Assembly (NCBI GenBank): GCA_039820585.1
Contig: JBCBPV010000004.1
Location: 1 to 64,000, forward strand
Reading direction: 5' to 3'
Length of the DNA stretch: 64,000 nucleotides
Source of the DNA: JBCBGF01 sp039820585
GTDB lineage: Bacteria > Pseudomonadota > Alphaproteobacteria > Rhodobacterales > Rhodobacteraceae
Part shown: one piece after another, positions 24,708 to 33,486 of the stretch
Layout: each line of letters begins with the position of its first letter
Numbering within the stretch: the first letter of the stretch is position 1
Notes under the pieces: model-generated
Seen by the model: the letters and a program-made list of their open reading frames with translations, nothing else
Told to the model about the DNA's origin: nothing
Database searches by the model: none
Made by a program: the position numbers and the translations under genes

Positions 24708-25648
24708 CGCCAGTCGAAAAAGCCGTCGCCTGCCTTATCCAACAGCTCTGCGGCCATCGCGCGCGCCATCTCAGGTGCGTCTTCGGTTGCGCCTGTCTGA
24801 TCATCGGCCAGCGCCTCGGACCCGTCGGTGCGCAGGATCTCCCCGCGCAGACGCAGTGACCCGCCATCCAGTTCGGCCAGTGCCGCTATCGGCGTCTCGC
24901 ATGACCCATCGAGCGCCGCCAAAAACGCCCGCTCCGCCGCCAGCCTTTGCCCGGTCGGCCCATCATGGATCGCTTCCAGCATCTCGGCCGCGCGCATGTC
25001 ATCGCCGCGCCGTTCGATGCCGATGGCCCCTTGCGCCACTGCAGGCAACATCTCATCGGTTTCAATCGCCGACGACACGACATGCGTCATTCCCAACCGG
25101 TTCAATCCCGCCATCGCGAGGAAAGTGCAGGCCGCAACACCCTCTTCCAGCTTCTTCAGCCGCGTCTGAACATTGCCCCGAAACTCCACCACGTCGAGGT
25201 CCGGCCGCCGGTTAAGCAGTTGCGCTTTGCGCCGCAAACTCGACGTGCCAACCTTGGTCCCCGCCTCCAACCCGGCAAGCGTTCCACCACCGGGCGCCAC
25301 GAACGCATCGCGCACATCCTCGCGCGGCAGATAGGTGTCCAAGAGCAAGCCCGCGGGCTGATCCACCGGCATGTCCTTCATCGAATGCACAGCGATATCG
25401 ATCTTGCCCGCCAGCATGTCGTCTTCGATCTCGCGCGTGAACAACCCCTTGCCGCCGATCTCTTTCAGCGGACGGTCCAGCACCTTATCGCCCGTGGTTT
25501 TGATCACCACGATCTCAAACGCCTGTTCCGGCAGATCGAACGCCTTTGACAACCGCGCCCGCGTCTCATGCGCCTGTGCCAGGGCCAGTGGTGACCCACG
25601 GGTGCCAATTCGGAACGGGGATGCGGGGGAAGGAAGATCAAGCGCCAT
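24704..25648 (-). CDS. hemC: Hydroxymethylbilane synthase (porphobilinogen deaminase)
   Basis: 314 aa. It joins four porphobilinogens on a dipyrromethane cofactor. Seen are the N-terminal RIGTRGSPLALAQA, the DMPVD and VGTSSLRRKAQL substrate-binding motifs, and the cofactor cysteine in DGSCETPIAAL. It is divergent from hemE with a 103-base gap that must hold both promoters. Confidence 0.96.
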   Translation of the reverse strand: MALDLPSPASPFRIGTRGSPLALAQAHETRARLSKAFDLPEQAFEIVVIKTTGDKVLDRPLKEIGGKGLFTREIEDDMLAGKIDIAVHSMKDMPVDQPAGLLLDTYLPREDVRDAFVAPGGGTLAGLEAGTKVGTSSLRRKAQLLNRRPDLDVVEFRGNVQTRLKKLEEGVAACTFLAMAGLNRLGMTHVVSSAIETDEMLPAVAQGAIGIERRGDDMRAAEMLEAIHDGPTGQRLAAERAFLAALDGSCETPIAALAELDGGSLRLRGEILRTDGSEALADDQTGATEDAPEMARAMAAELLDKAGDGFFDWR

Positions 25649-25751
25649 GGCCCTTGCTTACCCGCGTCATTATTTCCTGACAACACCACCTGTATTGACA
25701 TTTGGACACAGGGACCCGACCACCTAGCCAGATGATACTGCGGGGAAAACG

Positions 25752-26789
25752 ATGGCGGCACCGACAAAGACATTGATGCGGGCGTTGGCCGGCGAAACGC
25801 TGGATGTGCCGCCGATCTGGATGATGCGGCAGGCAGGCCGGTATTTGCCAGAGTATCGCGCGACGCGGGCGCAAGCCGGGGATTTCCTGTCGCTGTGCTA
25901 CAATTCCGAACTGGCCGCCGAAGTGACATTGCAGCCGATCCGCCGCTATGGCTTCGACGCGGCAATTCTGTTCGCCGATATCCTGCTGATCCCCGACGCC
26001 TTGGGGGCGGACCTCTGGTTTGTCACGGGCGAAGGCCCACGGCTGTCGACGATCACGACTGAGGCGGACTTCGCCAAGCTGAAGGGCGCGGATGACATCC
26101 ACTACCACCTCGCCCCGGTATACGAGACGCTGCGCATCCTGACGCGCGATTTGCCGGCTGAGACCGCGCGCATCGGGTTTGCGGGCGCGCCCTGGACTGT
26201 GGCCACCTACATGATCGCCGGGCGCGGCACGCCAGATCAGGCGCCCGCCCATGCCCTGAAGGCCGACAACCGGCCTTTGTTCGAAGCTGTGATGGACCGC
26301 CTGACGAAGGCCACCATCGAATACCTGTCGATGCAGATCGAGGCCGGGGCCGAGACCGTCAAGCTCTTTGATAGCTGGGCGGGGTCGCTGAAGGGCCAGG
26401 ACTTCCAGGACTTCTGCGTCACCCCCGCCAAGACCATCATCGCCGAACTCAAATCACGCCACCCCAACACCCCCATCATCGCCTTCCCGCGTGAAGCAGG
26501 CGATGGCTATATCGGGTTCGCCGAAGCGACCGGCGCCGATTGCGTGGCCATCGACAACTCTGTCAGCCCCGAATGGGCAGCCGAACATGTGCAGACAGAT
26601 GGCTGCGTGCAGGGCAACCTGGCCTCATCGCACATGGTGACAGGCGGTCAGGCCCTGATCGACGACACTCGGCGTGTGGTCGAGGCGTTTTCCAGAGGCC
26701 CGCACATCTTCAATCTGGGCCACGGGATTACACCCGATGCCGATCCTGAGAATGTGCAGCTGATGATTGATACGGTGCGGGGCGGCTAA
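25752..26789 (+). CDS. hemE: Uroporphyrinogen decarboxylase
   Basis: 345 aa, full length. Signatures are PPIWMMRQAGRYLPEYR near the N-terminus and GFAGAPWTVATYMI in the middle; LFDSWAG and the C-terminal FNLGHGI are also typical. It makes coproporphyrinogen III, the substrate of both HemN and HemF encoded here. Its 3' end overlaps convergent hemF by 4 bases. Confidence 0.96.
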   Translation: MAAPTKTLMRALAGETLDVPPIWMMRQAGRYLPEYRATRAQAGDFLSLCYNSELAAEVTLQPIRRYGFDAAILFADILLIPDALGADLWFVTGEGPRLSTITTEADFAKLKGADDIHYHLAPVYETLRILTRDLPAETARIGFAGAPWTVATYMIAGRGTPDQAPAHALKADNRPLFEAVMDRLTKATIEYLSMQIEAGAETVKLFDSWAGSLKGQDFQDFCVTPAKTIIAELKSRHPNTPIIAFPREAGDGYIGFAEATGADCVAIDNSVSPEWAAEHVQTDGCVQGNLASSHMVTGGQALIDDTRRVVEAFSRGPHIFNLGHGITPDADPENVQLMIDTVRGG

Positions 26790-27676
26790 ACCCACTTGGC
26801 CAGCGGCGGCAGGCTCATCAACACCGCGTTCGCGTCATGCCCCGTCTCCAACCCGAACTTCGTGCCCCGGTCGTAGACAAGGTTGTATTCGGCATAAAGC
26901 CCCCGGTGCACAAGCTGCATGTCCTTGTCCGCCTCGGTCCAGGGCGTGTCCCGGCGCTTTTCGGTCACTGGCACAAACGCCGGTAGAAACGCCTGCCCCA
27001 CACCCTGGGTAAAGGCAAAATCCGCCTCCCAATCGCCTGTGTTGTGATCGTCATAGAAAATCCCGCCAACACCGCGCGCCCGGCCACGGTGCGGGACAAA
27101 GAAATACTTATCCGCCCAAGCCTTGTAGCGGTCGTAATAGTCGGGCGAATGCCGGTCGCAATGGGTCTTCTGTACCCCGTGGAAGTGCGCGGTATCTTCG
27201 TCATATTCAATGCACGGGTTCAGGTCCGATCCGCCGCCAAACCACCATGACCCGGGTGTCCAGAACATCCGCGTGTTCATATGCACAGCTGGCGTATGCG
27301 GGTTCTGCATATGCGCCACCAGGCTGATTCCGCTCGCCCAGAACCGCGGATCGCTGTCCATCCCCGGCACACCGCGCGCGGCCATCGCCTTTTGCGCGCG
27401 TTCACCCAGCGTGCCGTAGACGGTCGAGACGTTGACCCCCACCTTCTCGAAAACCCGGCCACCACGCATCACGCTCATCAACCCGCCGCCCGCGTCTGAG
27501 CCGTCGTCAGAGGCGCGTCGGGTCTCGGATACATCGAACCGCCCGGGGTCATTGCCCGCAAAGGGCCCGGTGGTCTGTGTGTCTTCCAAACCCTCGAAAG
27601 CGGCGACGATATCGTCGCGCAATTGCCGGAACCAGGCCGAGGCGCGGGCCTTGTGATTGTCAAACTGTTCGGTCAT
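26786..27676 (-). CDS. hemF: Oxygen-dependent coproporphyrinogen III oxidase
   Basis: 296 aa. The family signature is seen in HMNTRMFWTPGSWWFGGG with the following YDEDTAHFHG and GRARGVGGIFYDD; the C-terminal YNLVYDRGTKFGL is also conserved. It does with oxygen what HemN does without it, so the cell can make haem in both regimes. Convergent with hemE. Confidence 0.95.
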   Translation of the reverse strand: MTEQFDNHKARASAWFRQLRDDIVAAFEGLEDTQTTGPFAGNDPGRFDVSETRRASDDGSDAGGGLMSVMRGGRVFEKVGVNVSTVYGTLGERAQKAMAARGVPGMDSDPRFWASGISLVAHMQNPHTPAVHMNTRMFWTPGSWWFGGGSDLNPCIEYDEDTAHFHGVQKTHCDRHSPDYYDRYKAWADKYFFVPHRGRARGVGGIFYDDHNTGDWEADFAFTQGVGQAFLPAFVPVTEKRRDTPWTEADKDMQLVHRGLYAEYNLVYDRGTKFGLETGHDANAVLMSLPPLAKWV

Positions 27677-27803
27677 CTGACTGTCCTTCCTGCTTGACAG
27701 TTTGCTAACAGCTTTGGCCGATGCTCACCATATCGACCGCACGGCATTCCCCCCGGATGCGACACTCTGTTAACCTCTGAATGATTAACCGACGGAGCAA
27801 TTC

Positions 27804-28166
27804 ATGATTCGGCCTGCCCTGTGCGCCCTCTCCCTGCTTGCTGCCTGTGCAAGCCCGCAAGAGCGGTGCATTACCGACGCGACCGAGGATCTGCGGGTCG
27901 TGAACGGCCTGATCGCGGAGACCGAGGGCAATATCAATCGTGGTTACGCTGTTGAAACGGTGACAGAGCCGCGGATTGGCCTGGCTATCTGCACAGGCCG
28001 CAGCAACGTGGCTTTCTGCACCAGCAGCGAGCAAACCGTGCGCGACCGTCCGGTGGCCATTGATCTGGCGGCAGAGCAGCAGAAGTTGGATGGTTTGGTG
28101 ACAAAACGCGATGAGCTGGAACTGCGCGCCCGGCGTGCCATCGCGCAGTGTGACAGCGCGGCCTAG
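27804..28166 (+). CDS. Small lipoprotein, unknown function
   Basis: 120 aa. The lipobox LAAC gives a lipidated Cys15. The mature part has four further cysteines (RCITDA, ICTGR, FCTSS, QCDSA), which could form disulfides, and a C-terminal coiled-coil-like helix (LAAEQQKLDGLVTKRDELELRARRAI, split by no proline). It has CGGAG before the ATG. I recognise no domain. Expressed alone between hemF and a convergent SDR gene. Confidence 0.7.
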   Translation: MIRPALCALSLLAACASPQERCITDATEDLRVVNGLIAETEGNINRGYAVETVTEPRIGLAICTGRSNVAFCTSSEQTVRDRPVAIDLAAEQQKLDGLVTKRDELELRARRAIAQCDSAA

Positions 28167-28261
28167 TGCGTTTCGGCTCAGTTGGAAACGGACATCGGCT
28201 TTTGCGTTCGGGCCGCAGGCGCGAGGCTACGAAAGGCGATCCCAAGGTTGCCGGAAACGCT

Positions 28262-29071
28262 TTAGTGGGCGGGCGCTTCCACCGCGTCGACCAGAGACCG
28301 CCCGCCGTCAACCGTCAGGATCTCGCCCGTCACGAACCCCGCCCCGTCTGAGGCGAGGAACTGCGTCACCTCGGCCAATTCCGCCGCGCTGGCAATGCGC
28401 GACAGCGGCGTGTTGTCGATAATCTGCTCGCGGAAATCGCTGTTTTCTTTCAGCGCCCCTTGCAGAGAGGCACTCATCACGCTGCCGAAGGCAACTGCGT
28501 TGACCCGGATGCGATGAGGCGCCAGGGCTACCGCCAGGGACCGCGTCATCTGGTCGAGCGCTGCAGAGCTGACTGAATAGGCCAGAAGATCGGGGTGCGT
28601 GCGCCGCGCGGCAATCGAAGACAGGTTGATGATCGATCCCACCGGCCCCTCGGTCTGACCGTCCTTTTCCGCCTGTGAGATCATGCGCTTTGCGCACAAC
28701 TGCGACAGCCGCAGCGAGGTGATCAAGTTCTGATTGAGCAGTTCGGTCACCGCATCATCATCGGCGTTCAGCGGATCGGCCCTGCGCATCTGACGCGAGG
28801 CATTGACCAGAATATCCACCCGGTCAAACGCATCGATGGTGGCCGACAATAGGTTCGCAATCGTCAGCTTCTGCCTCAGGTCACCGGCGAAAAAGCGCAT
28901 GTTGCTGTCATCGCCGATCTCTTCGCCCAGCTCAGAGACCAGCTTTTTCTCATCCATATCGGCAAACATCACGTTTGCGTCGCGGTCGGCGAAATGGCGG
29001 GCGATGGCCAGACCCACGCCGTTGGCCGCCCCTGTGATGATCGCGGTCTTGCCTGCGATGGAAAACGACAT
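28262..29071 (-). CDS. SDR family protein lacking the catalytic lysine
   Basis: 269 aa with a Rossmann fold. The cofactor loop TGAANGVG, the NLSSIAA serine and the VTGEILTVDGG C-terminus are classical short-chain dehydrogenase features. The active-site Y-x3-K reads YSVSSAAL, so Ser replaces Lys. The NNAG-type motif reads VNASR, also altered. Enzymatic activity may be lost or changed. Last gene of the clpS-rsmC-SDR minus-strand run, 9 bases after rsmC. Substrate unknown. Confidence 0.85.
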   Translation of the reverse strand: MSFSIAGKTAIITGAANGVGLAIARHFADRDANVMFADMDEKKLVSELGEEIGDDSNMRFFAGDLRQKLTIANLLSATIDAFDRVDILVNASRQMRRADPLNADDDAVTELLNQNLITSLRLSQLCAKRMISQAEKDGQTEGPVGSIINLSSIAARRTHPDLLAYSVSSAALDQMTRSLAVALAPHRIRVNAVAFGSVMSASLQGALKENSDFREQIIDNTPLSRIASAAELAEVTQFLASDGAGFVTGEILTVDGGRSLVDAVEAPAH

Positions 29072-29080
29072 GGGTGTCTC

Positions 29081-30067
29081 CTAACCTGGCCGCCGGCGGG
29101 GCCGGCTGGCATGGTACAGCTTGAATGACGGATCGTCGCCTATTTCGCGCAGATCGGCAAACAGCGCAGCCAGCGTCCGCTCATAGGGCAAGTGGCGATT
29201 GGCCACCAGCCATAGCTGGCCCGACGGGCGCAACATGCGGGCCGCGGCCTCGATGAACGCCGTGCCAAGGGTGGGTGTCGCGGCAGACCCGGTGTGGAAG
29301 GGCGGGTTCATGATCACGGCGTCATAGTCGGCCTCGGGCTGGAACGTCGTGGCATCTGCCCAATAAAACCGCGCGCGGGGATCGGTGACGTTGCGTTTGG
29401 CACAGTCCAACGCGCGGTGATCGGCCTCGATCAGATCAATGCCCTCAACCCCCTCGCGCCGAAGCGCTGCGGCAGAGAGATAGCCCCACCCCGCGCCCAG
29501 ATCTGCGACGCGCTTGGGCAAGCGGGCTGGCAGTGCCTTGGCCAACACCGCAGACCCGCGATCTACCGCATCGGCAGAAAACACACCCACGCGCGTGACG
29601 AACCCCGGCGCGGGGTGCAGCTCACCGGGATCTGCCCAGTCGGGAAAAGGCGCTTCGGCGGTGAACGCAAACAGCTTGCCGTGGGCTTTGGACAGGGCGG
29701 GCGTCACCTCAGCCCGTTTGCGCAAATCGCGATAGATGCTTTCAATCCCATCGGTCTTCTGACCATCGACGATCACCGGTCCCTCGGACAAGGCCCGCGC
29801 CGCCTCGATTGTCGCACGGGCCTCGGCCTTTGACCGCGGCAGGAACACCATCGCCGTCGCCGCCGTCTCAGGCGGTTCGATGCACACATCAAAGCCTTCG
29901 CGCACGAGGGCATCGTGGGCGGGCTTCCCGCGCTGCACCACACACACCTGCTCAGGCGGCAGATGCGCCAGGTCCCCCGGCCTCTCCGCCCCGAACACAA
30001 CGATCCGGCCTTCGGGCAAGGTCACAAGCCCCTGCTCCAGGGCAAGCTCAAGTCGGGAAACGGACAT
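29081..30067 (-). CDS. rsmC: Class I SAM methyltransferase, RsmC-like
   Basis: 328 aa. The C-terminal half is a SAM methyltransferase with motif I ADLGAGWGYLS and catalytic NPPFHTG, as in RsmC/RlmG enzymes that methylate guanine N2 in rRNA. The N-terminal half is a degenerate copy of the same fold. A 16S rRNA G1207 target is the family expectation, not shown here. It lies between clpS and the SDR gene. Confidence 0.85.
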   Translation of the reverse strand: MSVSRLELALEQGLVTLPEGRIVVFGAERPGDLAHLPPEQVCVVQRGKPAHDALVREGFDVCIEPPETAATAMVFLPRSKAEARATIEAARALSEGPVIVDGQKTDGIESIYRDLRKRAEVTPALSKAHGKLFAFTAEAPFPDWADPGELHPAPGFVTRVGVFSADAVDRGSAVLAKALPARLPKRVADLGAGWGYLSAAALRREGVEGIDLIEADHRALDCAKRNVTDPRARFYWADATTFQPEADYDAVIMNPPFHTGSAATPTLGTAFIEAAARMLRPSGQLWLVANRHLPYERTLAALFADLREIGDDPSFKLYHASRPRRRPG

Positions 30068-30085
30068 CAGGTCAGGGCCGCGGCC

Positions 30086-30415
30086 CTATTCCTTTTCCAT
30101 GGTGCATTGCAGCGGGTGCTGATGCCGCCGCGCGAAATCCATCACCTGGCTGACCTTGGTTTCGGCCACCTCGTGGCTGAACACGCCCACAACGGCCACG
30201 CCCTTCTTATGCACCGTCAACATCAGCTCAAACGATTGCGCATGCGTCATGCCAAAGAACCGCTCCAGCACATGGACCACAAACTCCATCGGGGTGAAGT
30301 CGTCGTTCAACAGCAAAACCTTATACAGCGGCGGGCGCTGGGTCTTGGTCTTGCTCTCCAGCAGCAGGCCAGTATCGCCGTCCTTGCCATCGGGCTTGTC
30401 GGGGTCGGACATCAT
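30086..30415 (-). CDS. clpS: ClpS, adaptor of the ClpAP protease
   Basis: 109 aa from ATG 30415. Core motifs are YKVLLLNDDFTPMEFVV, the FFGMTHAQ helix and VGVFSHEVAETK. It delivers N-degron substrates (bulky or aromatic N-terminal residues) to ClpA. The longer frame upstream (to 30493) has no homology. No strong ribosome site is seen at either of the two adjacent ATG codons. Confidence 0.93.
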   Translation of the reverse strand: MMSDPDKPDGKDGDTGLLLESKTKTQRPPLYKVLLLNDDFTPMEFVVHVLERFFGMTHAQSFELMLTVHKKGVAVVGVFSHEVAETKVSQVMDFARRHQHPLQCTMEKE

Positions 30416-30522
30416 ATTTGGGTGCTGGTTCGCCACGGGAAATGCAATCGGCCTTGTTGGTGTCGGACGCACAATATAATCGCTGGGAACCATGTGAAAA
30501 GAGCTAAGGGCGCGAAACTGGG

Positions 30523-31224
30523 ATGGCAGCGGCGCAGATTTCGACGATCGGCTTCGATGCAGACGATACGCTGTGGCAAAACGAACAGTTCTTTCGCATC
30601 ACCCAAGACCGCTTTGCCGAGCTTCTGGGCGACTATGTGGACCGCGATCACCTGCATGAACGGCTGTTGGAAGCTGAGCGGCGCAACCTTGGCCACTACG
30701 GTTTCGGGATCAAAGGCTTCGTCCTGTCGATGATCGAAACCGCGATTGATGTCACCGAAGAGCGTGTGCCAGCCACGGTCATTCGCGAATTGATTGCCGC
30801 GGGCCAGGACATGCTGCAACATCCTATCGAGCTGTTGCCCCATGCCCGCGAGGCGATTGAGGCGCTGGCGGTAGAGCGGACGTTACTCCTGATCACCAAG
30901 GGCGATCTTCTGGACCAAGAGCGTAAGCTGGCCCAATCGGGTCTGGGCGATCTGTTCGACGGGGTCGAGATCGTTTCGGACAAAACCGTGGGCACCTATG
31001 CCCGCATCTTCGCCGCTCAGGGGCCAAGCCGAGCGATGATGGTGGGCAATTCGCTCAAATCAGATGTGATTCCCGCGATTGAAAGCGGCGCCTGGGGTGT
31101 TTTCGTGCCCCACGACCTGACCTGGCAGCTGGAAGATGCCCCCGAACCCAGCAATGAGCCGCGCTATCGCGCGCTTCCCGATCTGGGGCACCTCGAAGAA
31201 TTGGTTGCTGATCTGGAAAGCTGA
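30523..31224 (+). CDS. HAD-superfamily hydrolase
   Basis: 233 aa. Motif I is FDADDTLWQNE (D-x-D-x-T), motif II is LLITKGD, and motif III with the acidic pair appears around KSDVIPAIESGA. A helical cap lies between residues 20 and 105. Likely a small-molecule phosphatase; substrate unknown. Divergent from clpS, with its own AAGGG site. Confidence 0.85.
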   Translation: MAAAQISTIGFDADDTLWQNEQFFRITQDRFAELLGDYVDRDHLHERLLEAERRNLGHYGFGIKGFVLSMIETAIDVTEERVPATVIRELIAAGQDMLQHPIELLPHAREAIEALAVERTLLLITKGDLLDQERKLAQSGLGDLFDGVEIVSDKTVGTYARIFAAQGPSRAMMVGNSLKSDVIPAIESGAWGVFVPHDLTWQLEDAPEPSNEPRYRALPDLGHLEELVADLES

Positions 31225-31400
31225 CGCAGCATATCGGCGCGAAAACCCGGCCTACCACCACATCTATGGCGGGAACCCGCAAAGCCTGGAAAAGGTCAAA
31301 TTTTCGCTGTTTTACGAACGAATCCGGTGTGTTACGTTTACCAAAATCACAGCGGATTGGGCATAGACCCAACCGATGAGGCAGGCAAAAGGCAGACACC

Positions 31401-32837
31401 GTGGGAAAAGCTCCGGCGCAGTACGTCCGTATTTTTTCGTTTGTTTTGATCCTGTTGGCATCGCTGGCAGCGACCGGTCCGGGCACCGCGGCGCCCTATG
31501 CCGCCATGGTTATCGACGCGCGGTCTGGCGAGGTTTTGCATTCGCGCAACGCCGACACCCGGCTGCACCCGGCCTCGCTGACCAAGATGATGACGCTCTA
31601 CGTTGCGTTCGAAGCGGTGGAGAATGGCGAGATTTCGCTCGACACCAAGGTGAAGATTTCCAAAAAGGCCGCGGCGGAACCGCCCTCGAAGCTGGGCCTC
31701 AGATCGGGACAGCGGATTGCCCTGCGCTACCTGATCCGCGCGGCGGCCATCAAATCGGCCAACGATGCGGCAACGGCGATTGCCGAGGCTGTTTCGGGAT
31801 CTGAAGCCGCCTTTGCCCGCCGGATGAACCGCACGGCCAAGGCGATGGGGATGACCCGCACCACCTTCAAAAACGCCCACGGCCTGACAGAACAAGGCCA
31901 TATGTCCACCGCGCGGGACATGACGACGATGGGTCGGCACCTGTTTTTCGACTATCCTGAATACTACAACATCTTCAAACGCCGCTCGACCGACGCCGGT
32001 ATCGCGACGGTCAACAACACCAACCGCCGCCTTCTGGGCGCCTATCAGGGCGCAGATGGGATCAAGACGGGCTATACCCGCGCGGCAGGCTTCAACCTTG
32101 TCGCATCGGCGCGTCGCGGGCAGGAACGCATTATCGCGACGGTTTTTGGGGGCCGATCAACCGCGACCCGCAATGCACGCGTGGCCGAATTGTTGGATAT
32201 GGGGTTCCGCCGTGCGCCCAGCCAGGTGGCGATCCGCAAACCGCTGCGCCCGCCCTATAATCCCGAAGGCGCACCCGGTGCCGCGGGCAAGGTGATCCGC
32301 ACCATGGTAGCCGTCGCCAAAAGCCCGCGCCCGATGGCGCGCCCCGGCAGCGATCCTGGTCCTGACGTGCTGGTCGCAATGCGGTCCAACATAGATGAAA
32401 CACTGGCGCTGGTGGATATCGAGACGGCGCGCAAGACGCCGATGGTCGATCTCAGCGCCGTTGTCGCCCCTGTGATCCCCGATCGCGCACCCCGCCCACG
32501 CCCGGCCGAGGCGGTCATGACACCCCACGCCAGCCCGCCAGAACCCCGCGACACCGCGCAGGCCGAGGCTGAGGTTGTGACGCGTATCTCCACCTCTGGC
32601 GGTCGCCACTGGGGCATAACCGTGGGCCGCTACACCTCGCGCCACCAGGCTGAACGGGTACTTTTGCAAACCGCGTTGCTGGAGCTTGGTACCCTCGACG
32701 AGGCCCTGCGCAAAGTTGTGCAACGCTCTGGCGGGTTCGAGGCGAACTTCATGGGGATGAGCGCGGAGGAGGCTGACATGGCCTGCCGCCGCCTGAGCGC
32801 GCGCAACGTGGACTGCGCGCCGATCGGTCCGGGGTAG
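31401..32837 (+). CDS. dacC: D-alanyl-D-alanine carboxypeptidase with SPOR domain
   Basis: 478 aa, GTG start. A signal peptide (residues about 8-31) precedes a peptidase S11 domain. The catalytic motifs are S-x2-K in PASLTKMM, S-x-N in IKSANDAAT and KTG in GIKTGYTR. A proline-rich linker (about 285-390) leads to a C-terminal SPOR domain (about 395-475) that binds denuded septal peptidoglycan. It trims the terminal D-Ala of stem peptides, probably at the division site. The gene symbol is by analogy. Confidence 0.88.
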   Translation: MGKAPAQYVRIFSFVLILLASLAATGPGTAAPYAAMVIDARSGEVLHSRNADTRLHPASLTKMMTLYVAFEAVENGEISLDTKVKISKKAAAEPPSKLGLRSGQRIALRYLIRAAAIKSANDAATAIAEAVSGSEAAFARRMNRTAKAMGMTRTTFKNAHGLTEQGHMSTARDMTTMGRHLFFDYPEYYNIFKRRSTDAGIATVNNTNRRLLGAYQGADGIKTGYTRAAGFNLVASARRGQERIIATVFGGRSTATRNARVAELLDMGFRRAPSQVAIRKPLRPPYNPEGAPGAAGKVIRTMVAVAKSPRPMARPGSDPGPDVLVAMRSNIDETLALVDIETARKTPMVDLSAVVAPVIPDRAPRPRPAEAVMTPHASPPEPRDTAQAEAEVVTRISTSGGRHWGITVGRYTSRHQAERVLLQTALLELGTLDEALRKVVQRSGGFEANFMGMSAEEADMACRRLSARNVDCAPIGPG

Positions 32838-33019
32838 AGACGCCGGGACCAAGCGTTTGTGCCGCACTGTATCGGTCGGTGGGATGACCGTCCGCCAAGG
32901 TACATTGGTAGAAACCTTGCCAAGCCAACCGAAGAGTGCAAACCGCGTTTTACGCCTCAGGCGCTAAGGTGAGTTTTGAGCCCATTGTGAACATGTCTCA
33001 TTGCACTTAGGCTTGTGCT

Positions 33020-33436
33020 ATGGACCAGGACCAACAGGCCTCAATTTACACGACAATTCCGGGCGGCCCGCAGCTGCTAGAATGGTTTGGCCGAGTGCCT
33101 AGTTTTCACGATGCGGAGATCATTGATCTGCACTTGAAGCGTGGTGACATTTCTAAGCTACGAATACACGGGTGGAACATGACGACAAGGGTGCAAAATG
33201 GTCAATTTGTTTTGGAAAAACATGTAGTTGTGCAGTTCTCAGTCAGCCGTATCACCTACTTAGATCTCGATGACTTCAATCATCAGAACGTCATTGATGA
33301 GTTAGTCCTGTCGCGTGAGGACACAGAAGAGGGCACGACGGTTTTCCAGATTTCACTTGAGCCTTGTAATGGATTGGCTGGTGTCATTCGTGCCGAAGAT
33401 GTTTCAGTTAGCTATAGCCCTGGAAAGCCCGAATAG
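33020..33436 (+). CDS. Imm50-like immunity protein, orphan
   Basis: 138 aa. The N-terminal pattern IPGGPQLLEWFGRVPSFHDAE, with the invariant FHDAE, and the following LRIHGWNMTT match what I recall of the Imm50 family, which neutralises polymorphic-toxin effector domains. No toxin gene is next to it. Base use is visibly richer in A and T than neighbouring genes, which suggests recent acquisition. It stands alone between dacC and the convergent yej operon. If not Imm50, it is a small alpha/beta protein of unknown role. Confidence 0.62.
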   Translation: MDQDQQASIYTTIPGGPQLLEWFGRVPSFHDAEIIDLHLKRGDISKLRIHGWNMTTRVQNGQFVLEKHVVVQFSVSRITYLDLDDFNHQNVIDELVLSREDTEEGTTVFQISLEPCNGLAGVIRAEDVSVSYSPGKPE

Positions 33437-33486
33437 CGTTTAACCCAAAATGGCAGCTTCGTCCGCATATCCGACATCAGCCGCCG

